Assembly (NCBI GenBank): GCA_007117175.1 | Contig: SKGZ01000001.1 | Coordinates: 1-13,073 of the forward strand | Source: Bacteriovoracales bacterium | GTDB taxonomy: Bacteria; Bdellovibrionota; Bacteriovoracia; Bacteriovoracales; Bacteriovoracaceae | Length of the DNA stretch: 13,073 nucleotides | Reading direction: 5' to 3' | Part shown: positions 1-6,208 of the stretch, one piece after another | Numbering within the stretch: position 1 is the stretch's first letter | How the letters are laid out: every line of letters begins with the position of its first letter | The notes under the pieces: model-generated | What the model saw: only the letters and a program-made list of their open reading frames with translations | Database searches by the model: none | Told to the model about the DNA's origin: nothing | Made by a program: the position numbers and the translations under genes

Positions 1-109
1 CAGGTCCTTCACAGATGAGGCAAACACAGATAAAACGGTATCGTCAGCAAACGAGGTAAGACACACATCTTTCAAATAAAGACGCATGAGATCAACATAG
101 ATGAGGTAA
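1..109 (+). other. Window edge, possible 3' end of an upstream gene
   Basis: Two plus-strand frames enter open from the window edge. One ends with a TAA at 57-59 and the other with a TAA at 77-79. Either could be the tail of a gene cut by the window; neither short tail is recognisable. No convincing promoter for the next gene was seen here, so co-transcription with an upstream gene is possible. Confidence 0.2.
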
Positions 110-112
110 ATG

Positions 113-562
113 ATGAGTAATTCTAAAAAGAAAAAGAACTACGTTTACAATGGACTTGGTTTTCCTATCCTTTTAAAAGAGGCAGAATTTCGCAAAATTC
201 GTGGAGAATGGCTTTTAAAAGTAGATGTTAAAAAGGTTTCAGATGAAGTAATTAGAGCGTTGCCTACTAAATCTGCAGGATTAACGGGAGCAGAAATTAG
301 ATTTATCAGAACTTATTTTGATTTATCAAAGCGAGCATTGGCGTCTGAGCTTAATGTCAGTCATACTGCTGTTAATAAGTGGGAAAGTGCTGAGCAGGAT
401 AGAGCTAAAATTGATTCCCATATAGAGATTATGCTACGGGCCTATATTAAAATTAAGCTTCGTGAGGATAAGGATTTTTCTAACTTTTTTAAGGGGTTAA
501 TGGATGAGTCTAAGAAATTTGCAGATGAATTAGATAAGGAACCGTTATCCATTGCAATTTAG
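113..562 (+). CDS. HTH (XRE/MqsA-antitoxin-like) DNA-binding regulator
   Basis: A 149-residue cytoplasmic protein, probably a transcriptional regulator. Residues about 57-91 form a helix-turn-helix that opens with LTGAEIRFIR and closes with VSHTAVNKWE. This is the pattern of Xre-type domains in the YgiT/MqsA antitoxin group and in solo regulators of similar layout. The N-terminal 50 residues have no cysteines, so the zinc-binding part of MqsA is absent. Two ATGs lie in tandem at 110 and 113. The GAGG at 103-106 is 3 nt from the first and 6 nt from the second, so 113 is preferred. A toxin partner would have to lie upstream, outside the window; nothing here proves a toxin-antitoxin pair. The gene converges on the ATPase gene and a hairpin lies between them. 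Function beyond DNA binding is not known. Confidence 0.8.
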   Translation: MSNSKKKKNYVYNGLGFPILLKEAEFRKIRGEWLLKVDVKKVSDEVIRALPTKSAGLTGAEIRFIRTYFDLSKRALASELNVSHTAVNKWESAEQDRAKIDSHIEIMLRAYIKIKLREDKDFSNFFKGLMDESKKFADELDKEPLSIAI

Positions 563-615
563 AAGCATTTTGGGTTTACCTTAGCTTTTCTGTACACTAA
601 CTTATTAATAATGAA

Positions 616-640
616 GGCGCATAAGAGAATGCGCCATTTT
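616..640. terminator. Bidirectional hairpin terminator
   Basis: GGCGCAT (616-622) and ATGCGCC (629-635) form a perfect 7-bp stem with a 6-nt loop, followed on the plus strand by ATTTTAT. It lies between the convergent HTH and ATPase genes. The T-tract is adequate on the plus strand and weak on the minus strand, so it serves the HTH gene more clearly. Confidence 0.6.
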
Positions 641-1784
641 ATAAATTCAAGATCATTTGATTGAACTGAGTAATAGGTATCACTTCAATTCCATCTGCCA
701 GTTGGCGGTTTTCACTGGTTGGGCCCAGAACAAAGAGTTGATCGAGCCTCAGAACTTGTTTAGCAGTCATCATGGATTTATTGAGCTGAGGTCTGAGATT
801 AAATTTAACTTCAACTCCGTAGCGCTTGCCATTAAATTCAAAAAATAAATCTAATTCTTCTGTTTTAGAGCGCCAGAAATAAAATTGCTCAGCAGTCAAT
901 AATGGGTGTCTTTGAGACAGTAATGTTATAATGTTCTCAATCGCAAAGGATTCCCATGAGGCCCCCAGTAACGGGTGCAGTTGAATATCATTAATGCTGA
1001 GTAAGGCGTGCATCAGGCCAGTGTCTCTTAGGAATACTTTGGGTCTTTTGACTTGTCGCTTAGATATATTTTCATGCCAAGGTTGCAGCGTTCTGACTAC
1101 TAGTGCAGACTCAAGAACCTCAAGATACCTCCTTACTGAGACTTCAGAGAGTCCAAAATTTCTTCCTAACTCAGCATAGTTAAGTAATTGTGCATTGGAA
1201 TTAGCGATTAAAGTCCAAAACCGTCTTAGATTTTTTGCCGGTAAATTAATTCCTAGCTGAGGTATATCTCTTTCCAGAAATGTTTTAATATAGTCGACTC
1301 TCCATTGAAGAGAAGCATTCTCGTTAGGGGCTAAAAATGAACGGGGATAAGCTCCTCTTTGCCAAAGTGTTTGCCATTCTTGCTCAATGGCAATTTCACT
1401 CCAATCAAATCCTGCAATCTCAATATAGGAAATACGTCCGGCAAGTGACTCAGAACTTTGGTTGACCAGTTCTCGAGAAGCAGATCCCAATAAGAGAAAT
1501 TTTTGTTCTGGGTGTGAGTCACACCAATAGCGTAAAAATGGGAATAAGTCTGGTTGGCACTGGACTTCATCAATGACAATTAATCCTGTTTTCTGGGCGA
1601 GGATGGACTCTGGCTGCTGGAAAGCATTGCAGTGATCTGGGTTTTCTAGATCAAAGTAGTGTTGTGCAGATAACATTTTTGCCAAAGTCGTTTTGCCAAT
1701 TTGTCTTGGCCCTAACAGAGCAACGATTGGCATATATTGCAGTCGATCTTGAATAAGCTCGAGGTAATTATCCCGTGATTTCAT
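639..1784 (-). CDS. AAA_14 / DUF4143 family ATPase
   Basis: A 381-residue ATPase of the common but poorly understood AAA_14-DUF4143 family. The Walker A motif is GPRQIGKT (25-32), Walker B is LIVIDEVQ (68-75), and a sensor-like GSAS follows at 100-103. The DUF4143 part includes FLERDI (169-174) and a winged-helix-like stretch at about 197-232. Near the C-terminus, Asp312 and EVK (325-327) match the PD-(D/E)XK-like nuclease fold often seen at the end of this family. Length is normal and the frame is intact. Members are usually lone genes that move between genomes; their biological role is unsettled. The ATG at 1784 has no Shine-Dalgarno upstream and the predicted promoter places the transcript start at or next to that ATG, so leaderless translation is likely. 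A 13-bp inverted repeat overlaps the promoter and suggests control, perhaps by the protein's own winged helix (inference). Confidence 0.88.
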   Translation of the reverse strand: MKSRDNYLELIQDRLQYMPIVALLGPRQIGKTTLAKMLSAQHYFDLENPDHCNAFQQPESILAQKTGLIVIDEVQCQPDLFPFLRYWCDSHPEQKFLLLGSASRELVNQSSESLAGRISYIEIAGFDWSEIAIEQEWQTLWQRGAYPRSFLAPNENASLQWRVDYIKTFLERDIPQLGINLPAKNLRRFWTLIANSNAQLLNYAELGRNFGLSEVSVRRYLEVLESALVVRTLQPWHENISKRQVKRPKVFLRDTGLMHALLSINDIQLHPLLGASWESFAIENIITLLSQRHPLLTAEQFYFWRSKTEELDLFFEFNGKRYGVEVKFNLRPQLNKSMMTAKQVLRLDQLFVLGPTSENRQLADGIEVIPITQFNQMILNL

Positions 1785-1790
1785 ATAGAT

Positions 1791-1819
1791 AGGTTAACTT
1801 TGGACAAATCCTAAGTCAA
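1791..1819 (-). promoter_or_regulatory. Predicted promoter of the AAA_14 ATPase gene
   Basis: On the minus strand, TTGACT (1819-1814) is followed after exactly 17 nt by TAACCT (1796-1791). The -35 is strong and the -10 weak (3 of 6). Six bases separate the -10 from the ATG, so transcription would begin at about the A of the start codon. The -35 and spacer sit inside the inverted repeat. Confidence 0.45.
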
Positions 1820-1834
1820 GGTTAGGATTTGTCC
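1802..1834. repeat. Perfect 13-bp inverted repeat, probable operator
   Basis: GGACAAATCCTAA (1802-1814) and TTAGGATTTGTCC (1822-1834) are exact inverse complements around a 7-nt spacer. There is no T-tract after it on the minus strand, so it is a poor terminator for the ExbD-like gene that ends at 1838. It overlaps the -35 and spacer of the ATPase promoter, which suits a dimeric repressor site. Confidence 0.6.
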
Positions 1835-1837
1835 TAT

Positions 1838-2338
1838 TTAGTGAATAGTAAGAGTCAGGCCAGTCTCACCCTGCAGGCAGCGATACTTTCCTTTCCATTT
1901 GCCGCTAATGGGACTACCAGAGAGTTTTTCAATGCGTTTTAGAGTGAATTCCTCACAGCCAGCAAAGTCGATTTGGCCGGTCAGAGTGTTATTTTGGAGA
2001 TCAATTTGACCCATCAGCGGCACCATATCATAGCCTTCAGGTCGAGTAATCCAGCTCACCCCCCCTAGACGAATTTCACCTTCTTCTTTTTCATACTTTC
2101 CACCCATTAAGAAGCTTCCCTCTTGAGCCTCTGTGTTACTGCTAACAGGGTAGAAATGGAAAATAGCGTTGACTTCGATGGTCTGCGGTGGAGGTGGAGG
2201 ACTGGGAGGGGCGGAAGTTTCTTGCACCACTTCAGTAACAGGTGTTTTAGTTTGCAGTAAAGATAGAAAAATCATAATGAAGAGTAAATCCATTAAGGAA
2301 GTGAGTTGAACGACTGGCTTTTTGATTCTTCTTTGCAT
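1838..2338 (-). CDS. ExbD/TolR-like protein with a distinct periplasmic domain
   Basis: A 166-residue inner-membrane protein of the ExbD/TolR type. A short basic N-terminus (RRIKK) precedes one membrane helix (about 12-29) that carries Asp17, the position of the proton-carrying aspartate in ExbD/TolR. A proline-rich linker follows (PPSPPPPP, 44-51). The C-terminal domain (53-166) is not the usual ExbD fold. It has GSFLMGGKY, WITRPEGY, GC and F-L-K-R elements, then W-K-G-K-Y-R-C-L-Q-G and TGLTLTI at the very end, a pattern I recall from other exported bacterial domains but with the last block normally first. Cys128 and Cys154 could form a disulfide. The start at 2338 lies 4 nt after the stop of the ExbB-like gene, which suggests translational coupling. 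The frame is open back to 2392, but a start there would overlap the partner gene by about 50 nt. Confidence 0.75.
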   Translation of the reverse strand: MQRRIKKPVVQLTSLMDLLFIMIFLSLLQTKTPVTEVVQETSAPPSPPPPPQTIEVNAIFHFYPVSSNTEAQEGSFLMGGKYEKEEGEIRLGGVSWITRPEGYDMVPLMGQIDLQNNTLTGQIDFAGCEEFTLKRIEKLSGSPISGKWKGKYRCLQGETGLTLTIH

Positions 2339-2342
2339 AATT

Positions 2343-2966
2343 TTATGACAGATAAAGTGTTGAGATGATTTTTCGATACTCATTGCTTTCAAAAATTACC
2401 CGTTCTATTTTTGCTTGAAAGGTGCTCTCAATCACCATAAATAGAATAGAAAAAAAGATTCCCAAGATTGTGGTATCCATGGCAAGTACAAAGGCGTTGG
2501 AGACACTGGCAACATCCACTGCTCCTGAGCCTTGGAACGCAGTTTGCGCAATAGCAAGGATGGTACCTAAGATTCCTAAGAGGGGAAAAACCTGAACCAG
2601 TGTGGACATGACACTGGCGTAAGTTTCAATTTTATAGTGTCGATTATAAAATGGTCTCTCGCTAATCTTGCCAGCATTGCGTCCAAATTCAATTTTAAAA
2701 TTGGGATCAGTGCTAATCTTATTAGTGATATAGTCCAGCGCAGTTTGAATTTTTTCGTGGACATGCTGAGTGGAGTCTTTATCGGGGGCATCGGGAAAAC
2801 CTTTGAGTAGGTTATCAGAAACATCCAAGAGAACATCTTCATGTCGTTTAATCAGTTTGAAGACTGAAAACACCAGATAAATCTCAATGGCTGCACAAAG
2901 ATAGATGATTAAAAAGATATTATCCGCGATGAGCGAGAAAAAGCTTTTCACTAAGCTCAAATCCAT
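2343..2966 (-). CDS. MotA/TolQ/ExbB-family proton channel protein
   Basis: A 207-residue inner-membrane protein of the MotA/TolQ/ExbB family, which with an ExbD/TolR partner uses proton flow to drive work in the envelope. There are three membrane helices, at about 13-37, 118-141 and 157-181, with a cytoplasmic loop between the first and second. The motif FPLLGILGT (127-135) and the third helix with paired threonines (DTTILG, 164-169) are typical. Length is near that of ExbB/TolQ. The ATG at 2966 has AGGGAG 6 nt upstream. It is the first gene of a two-gene operon with the ExbD-like gene. No TonB, TolA, TolB or Pal lies next to it. The gene is divergent from a probable outer-membrane barrel, which may be its client (inference). 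Confidence 0.85.
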   Translation of the reverse strand: MDLSLVKSFFSLIADNIFLIIYLCAAIEIYLVFSVFKLIKRHEDVLLDVSDNLLKGFPDAPDKDSTQHVHEKIQTALDYITNKISTDPNFKIEFGRNAGKISERPFYNRHYKIETYASVMSTLVQVFPLLGILGTILAIAQTAFQGSGAVDVASVSNAFVLAMDTTILGIFFSILFMVIESTFQAKIERVIFESNEYRKIISTLYLS

Positions 2967-2976
2967 TTGAAGCTCC

Positions 2977-3005
2977 CTGTAATTTTTACATTTGCTAGGT
3001 ATAAA
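2977..3005 (+). promoter_or_regulatory. Weak candidate promoter for the outer-membrane barrel gene
   Basis: TATAAA (3000-3005) lies 17 nt after CTGTAA (2977-2982). The -10 matches 5 of 6 bases and the -35 only 3 of 6. If used, the leader to the ATG at 3054 is about 40 nt. It overlaps the opposing promoter of the ExbB-like gene. Confidence 0.25.
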
Positions 3006-3032
3006 TTTACAAGGTTAATTGCGATGAGTCAA
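3004..3032 (-). promoter_or_regulatory. Predicted promoter of the ExbB/ExbD-like operon
   Basis: On the minus strand, TTGACT (3032-3027) and TAAATT (3009-3004) are separated by 17 nt. The transcript would start near 2997 and give a leader of about 30 nt that contains the Shine-Dalgarno. Part of it lies in the leader of the divergent gene. Confidence 0.45.
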
Positions 3033-3053
3033 AGTCAGCAGTATAAGAGTGGA

Positions 3054-3929
3054 ATGAAATTACTTTTGACATTATGGGCTTGTTTTATTTCCTACTCGGT
3101 CATGGCCCAAAGCAGCTCTGGTAGCATGAGTGATATACCTGTAACACAAATTACTAAGAGCAGCACAGTCTTTGACAAGACATTGGATAAGTTTAAGAAA
3201 AACTCTTCAGTCAGTTTATTTTCAATTTTCAATGGCCCGGGCGTGACTAATCTTTCATTAAATCAAGTGGATGGAAGAGGTGAGATTGATCCAGATTCTT
3301 CTATTAATAATTGGATTCAGGTCAGCTATCGCTATAAGCTAACTGATGATATTAGCTTTGTGATCAACCCGCGCTTTACTTATAATTTTACCACCAATCA
3401 GGGAACTCCCAATACAGTACAAGCACTTAACCCCGTTTTTGGTTTTAACGGACTTTGGTATAAAAACGGTAATTTTAAGGTGGCAGGTGTTTTACAGGCA
3501 ATGCTTCTCAATCTTGAAGACGGAACAAGGGATGAGGGATTAGTATTGAATCCAGGAGCCTGGTTGGATATTACCTACAGAGTCAATAGTGACATTACAT
3601 TGGGTGGATGGTTTTTGGGTTCATATGATTTTTTTAGAGATAATACCGACAAGCAAAGATTTGGTTCGATCTGGAGTCCACGCATTGACTGGACAATTAC
3701 AGATCAATTTTTAGTGAGAGCATGGGTGGAGGTTTTTATCGATCACACTCAAAGTAATAGTAACCCATTTGCTTCTAGAAGAGGTGGTCCTGAAAATATC
3801 GCAGTAGGATTTGAGTACAATAGCGAGTCAGGCTTTGGAATTTTCCCATATGTACTTACTTATGGTGCAGATAATTATCGTTTAGCTTCAGCCACAATTG
3901 GCGCTTGGATTTACGGCTTAGTATTCTAG
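3054..3929 (+). CDS. Probable outer-membrane beta-barrel protein
   Basis: A 291-residue exported protein, probably an outer-membrane barrel; family not recognised. The ATG at 3054 starts a clean signal peptide (MKLLLTLWACFISYSVMA, cleavage before QSSSG). The frame is open further upstream and an ATG at 3024 is possible, but it would add a polar stretch before the signal peptide. The mature part shows alternating aromatic and polar strands such as WIQVSYRYKL, ISFVINPRFTYNF and WLDITYRVNS, and ends in a phenylalanine, the usual C-terminal signal for barrel assembly. The gene is divergent from the ExbB/ExbD-like pair, and the last codons hold the -35 of the PEP carboxylase promoter. It could be a channel or receptor; ligand unknown. 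Confidence 0.7.
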   Translation: MKLLLTLWACFISYSVMAQSSSGSMSDIPVTQITKSSTVFDKTLDKFKKNSSVSLFSIFNGPGVTNLSLNQVDGRGEIDPDSSINNWIQVSYRYKLTDDISFVINPRFTYNFTTNQGTPNTVQALNPVFGFNGLWYKNGNFKVAGVLQAMLLNLEDGTRDEGLVLNPGAWLDITYRVNSDITLGGWFLGSYDFFRDNTDKQRFGSIWSPRIDWTITDQFLVRAWVEVFIDHTQSNSNPFASRRGGPENIAVGFEYNSESGFGIFPYVLTYGADNYRLASATIGAWIYGLVF

Positions 3930-3937
3930 TGTATAAT
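3910..3937 (+). promoter_or_regulatory. Predicted promoter of the PEP carboxylase gene, leaderless
   Basis: TTTACG (3910-3915) and a perfect TATAAT (3932-3937) are 16 nt apart. Seven bases follow the -10 before the ATG at 3945, so the transcript would begin at about the A of the start codon. No Shine-Dalgarno is visible, in agreement with a leaderless message. Confidence 0.55.
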
Positions 3938-3944
3938 CCTAGAC

Positions 3945-6206
3945 ATGGAGCTTTCATCAACATTAAGGAATTTAGTTTCTCAAAGTGTCGCCTGTTTAGG
4001 TGAAAGCATTGCTGATTGCTTTGGTGTAAAACTTTATCAGCAAGTTGAGAGCTTGAGACTGGAGATGAAAGAGGTAAGGGGCGATCAAGGACTGGAACTT
4101 GCCCACAAGTTGAATCAAAACTATCAAAAAATGAATCAATTAAGCACAGAGCAATTGCATCAGCTCTCAAAGTCTTATTCTCTGATGTTAGAGCTGATGA
4201 ATGCTTGTGAATCAGCCTATAGAGCTTATCGCTTAAGGGGATATAAAATTGAACCAGGGCTGATGGTGGAGAGTTTAATCTATGTCTTTACCGGACATCC
4301 CACTGAAGCTCGCAGTAAAACATTTTTGATGTTGATGGATCAAGTCACCCGTCTTTTGGAAAAGTCATTAGACAGTGATTTTGAAGAAATACGAATAGAG
4401 CTGACCTATTTATTAAAGCTTGCCTTGCAGATTAACTTTGCCAACGATAAAAAACCTAAGGTTAAAGATGAAATCAAGCAAGTCTTTCACACTGTTTTAA
4501 AAGACGAGGTTTTAAAGGAGCAAATAGATCAAAAGAAGAAGGGACTTTCTATCTTTTTTAGGACCTGGGTGGGGGGTGATAAGGATGGTCATCCTGGTGT
4601 TGATGAGAAAAGTTCTGTTGAGAGCTGGCAATCATCACGCAGTGTTATTCTTAATTATGCTCAACGGTTAATTAAAAATGAGATTAGAGATCAGAGGTTA
4701 TTAGGTCAAAAAAATTCATACTTAATCAAATTACAGCAAAAAGCCATGGCCCTGAGAGAAGTGAAAGCAGGTGATGGAAAAAGGGTGGAGCAATTTGGCC
4801 AATTTTTAGCAGACGCAGATGAAAATTATTACTGGCTGTCCCAGCTCAAAGTACTACTGGAACTCTACCCAGCTCTTTTAATACCTTTAGAGCTGCGTGA
4901 AGACAGTGAAGTGATCGCTTGTGCACTCAGTGACAAGAAAACTTACGCCATTGAAAGAATGTTTAAGATGTTAGCGAAAGTTTCAAAAGGATCAAATCCC
5001 AAGTCCTATGCGCGAGCGTTAGTGGTCAGTATGTGTCAGCAAGGCAAAGATCTGTTCAACGGCCATCAATTAGTAGCAAAGTATTTAAATGAACTCATTC
5101 CAGTCGTGCCTTTGCTAGAGAATGAAAAGGGCTTGAAAAATGCTTTAGAAATTTTAGCTTATGCAGATCAAAAAATTAAAATTTTTAAGATGCATCGAAA
5201 AAATTGGCGCAGTCGCTTTGAGGTGATGTTGGGCTACTCTGACTCAAGTAAGGAGAATGGAGTTTTAGTCGGTCGAACGATGGTGGAGAAAGCATTGCAT
5301 GAAATTTCTGAATATCTTTTGAAGCAAAAGATTACTCCAGTTTTCTTCCATGGCTCAGGAGGCAGTGTGAGTAGGGGAGGCGGGTCCATTCAAGAGCAAA
5401 TAGCTTGGTGGCCAAAGAGTGCGTTGAATAATTTCAAGGTGACTATTCAAGGAGAATCCATTCAGAGAAACTTTGAACATCGAAGGTTTATTCGCTCACA
5501 GTCAGGTAAAATTATTCATGCTTTTAGGAATTCAAAAGAAAAAAGGGTGAGTGATTACTCAGAGTTGCAAAAATTTTTGAAAGAGGTGCAAGATAGCTAT
5601 CGAAAACTGGTCAATAGCGGGGATTTTCAAAATCTCGTTCAAAAGACAACTCCTTATGATTATCTTAATCTTTTGAAAATTGGTTCTCGCCCAACGAAAA
5701 GGGCTAAGACCGGAGCCTTTTCCTTAAGGGCAATTCCTTGGATCTTGTGTTGGACACAAACCAGGCTTTTATTGCCAGTTTGGTGGGGGGTGGGAAGTTC
5801 TTGGAGTCATTTGAAATTAGTAGAAAAAAATAAAATTAAAGATTCCTTTCAAAGTTCAGACTTACTGACTTCATATTTAAAGCAATTAGGCTTTACGCTG
5901 GCAAAAGTTGAGTTAGGGGTTTGGTTATTTTTATTGGATAAGAGTGACTTAGAAGATGATGAAAAAGAGTTTTGGGCACAAAGACTTGCTAAAGAGCTTG
6001 AATCAGTGAAAGATTTTTTTAGCTTTGTCAGTCAAGAGCAAAATTATACATGGTATCGTCCTAGCTTAGGGCAGAGTATTTATTTGCGCTCCAGTATGAT
6101 TCATCCCTTAAATATTATACAAAAAATTGCCATAGAGAGAAAAGATCATGCACTCTTGCGAGAAACGGTCACTGGAATTGCGTGTGGAATGTTAACAACG
6201 GGGTAA
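3945..6206 (+). CDS. ppc: Divergent phosphoenolpyruvate carboxylase
   Basis: A 753-residue PEP carboxylase, which makes oxaloacetate from PEP and bicarbonate in the cytoplasm to refill the TCA cycle. It is about 130 residues shorter than the 883-residue E. coli enzyme. Landmarks in order are FTGHPTEA with the catalytic His118, WVGGDKDGHPGV (from 208), Arg318 (E. coli Arg396), Glu392 and Asp433 (metal ligands Glu506 and Asp543), Lys436 in GYSDSSK, FHGSGGSVSRGG (468-479), QGESIQRNF, GSRPTKR, and LRAIPWILCWTQ with Arg595 (Arg713). The C-terminus reads GIACGMLTTG. The glycine-rich loop has Ser471 where E. coli has Arg581, although Arg477 (Arg587) is kept. The Asn of the aspartate-inhibition site (Asn881) is Thr751. 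Activity is likely but may be altered. Residue equivalences come from motif alignment by eye. The start is the first ATG after the -10. Confidence 0.9.
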   Translation: MELSSTLRNLVSQSVACLGESIADCFGVKLYQQVESLRLEMKEVRGDQGLELAHKLNQNYQKMNQLSTEQLHQLSKSYSLMLELMNACESAYRAYRLRGYKIEPGLMVESLIYVFTGHPTEARSKTFLMLMDQVTRLLEKSLDSDFEEIRIELTYLLKLALQINFANDKKPKVKDEIKQVFHTVLKDEVLKEQIDQKKKGLSIFFRTWVGGDKDGHPGVDEKSSVESWQSSRSVILNYAQRLIKNEIRDQRLLGQKNSYLIKLQQKAMALREVKAGDGKRVEQFGQFLADADENYYWLSQLKVLLELYPALLIPLELREDSEVIACALSDKKTYAIERMFKMLAKVSKGSNPKSYARALVVSMCQQGKDLFNGHQLVAKYLNELIPVVPLLENEKGLKNALEILAYADQKIKIFKMHRKNWRSRFEVMLGYSDSSKENGVLVGRTMVEKALHEISEYLLKQKITPVFFHGSGGSVSRGGGSIQEQIAWWPKSALNNFKVTIQGESIQRNFEHRRFIRSQSGKIIHAFRNSKEKRVSDYSELQKFLKEVQDSYRKLVNSGDFQNLVQKTTPYDYLNLLKIGSRPTKRAKTGAFSLRAIPWILCWTQTRLLLPVWWGVGSSWSHLKLVEKNKIKDSFQSSDLLTSYLKQLGFTLAKVELGVWLFLLDKSDLEDDEKEFWAQRLAKELESVKDFFSFVSQEQNYTWYRPSLGQSIYLRSSMIHPLNIIQKIAIERKDHALLRETVTGIACGMLTTG

Positions 6207-6208
6207 AA

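Noticed and set aside
13..110. Near-identical 12-mers AGATGAGGCAAA (13-24) and AGATGAGGTAAA (99-110), with a related GAGGTAA at 53-59
   Set aside because: Short and unevenly spaced, and the last copy is simply the ribosome site and start of the HTH gene. Could be chance in purine-rich sequence.
113..562. Reading the HTH gene as the antitoxin of a toxin-antitoxin pair
   Set aside because: No toxin gene is visible in the window and the facing ATPase is not a known toxin partner. Left as a regulator of unknown target.
657..1179. Plus-strand ORFs of about 60 codons opposite the ATPase gene
   Set aside because: They are antisense to a well-supported conserved gene, lack ribosome sites and look like no protein.
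1802..1834. The 13-bp inverted repeat as an intrinsic terminator for the ExbD-like gene
   Set aside because: On that strand the stem is followed by AAAGTTAACC, with no T-tract.
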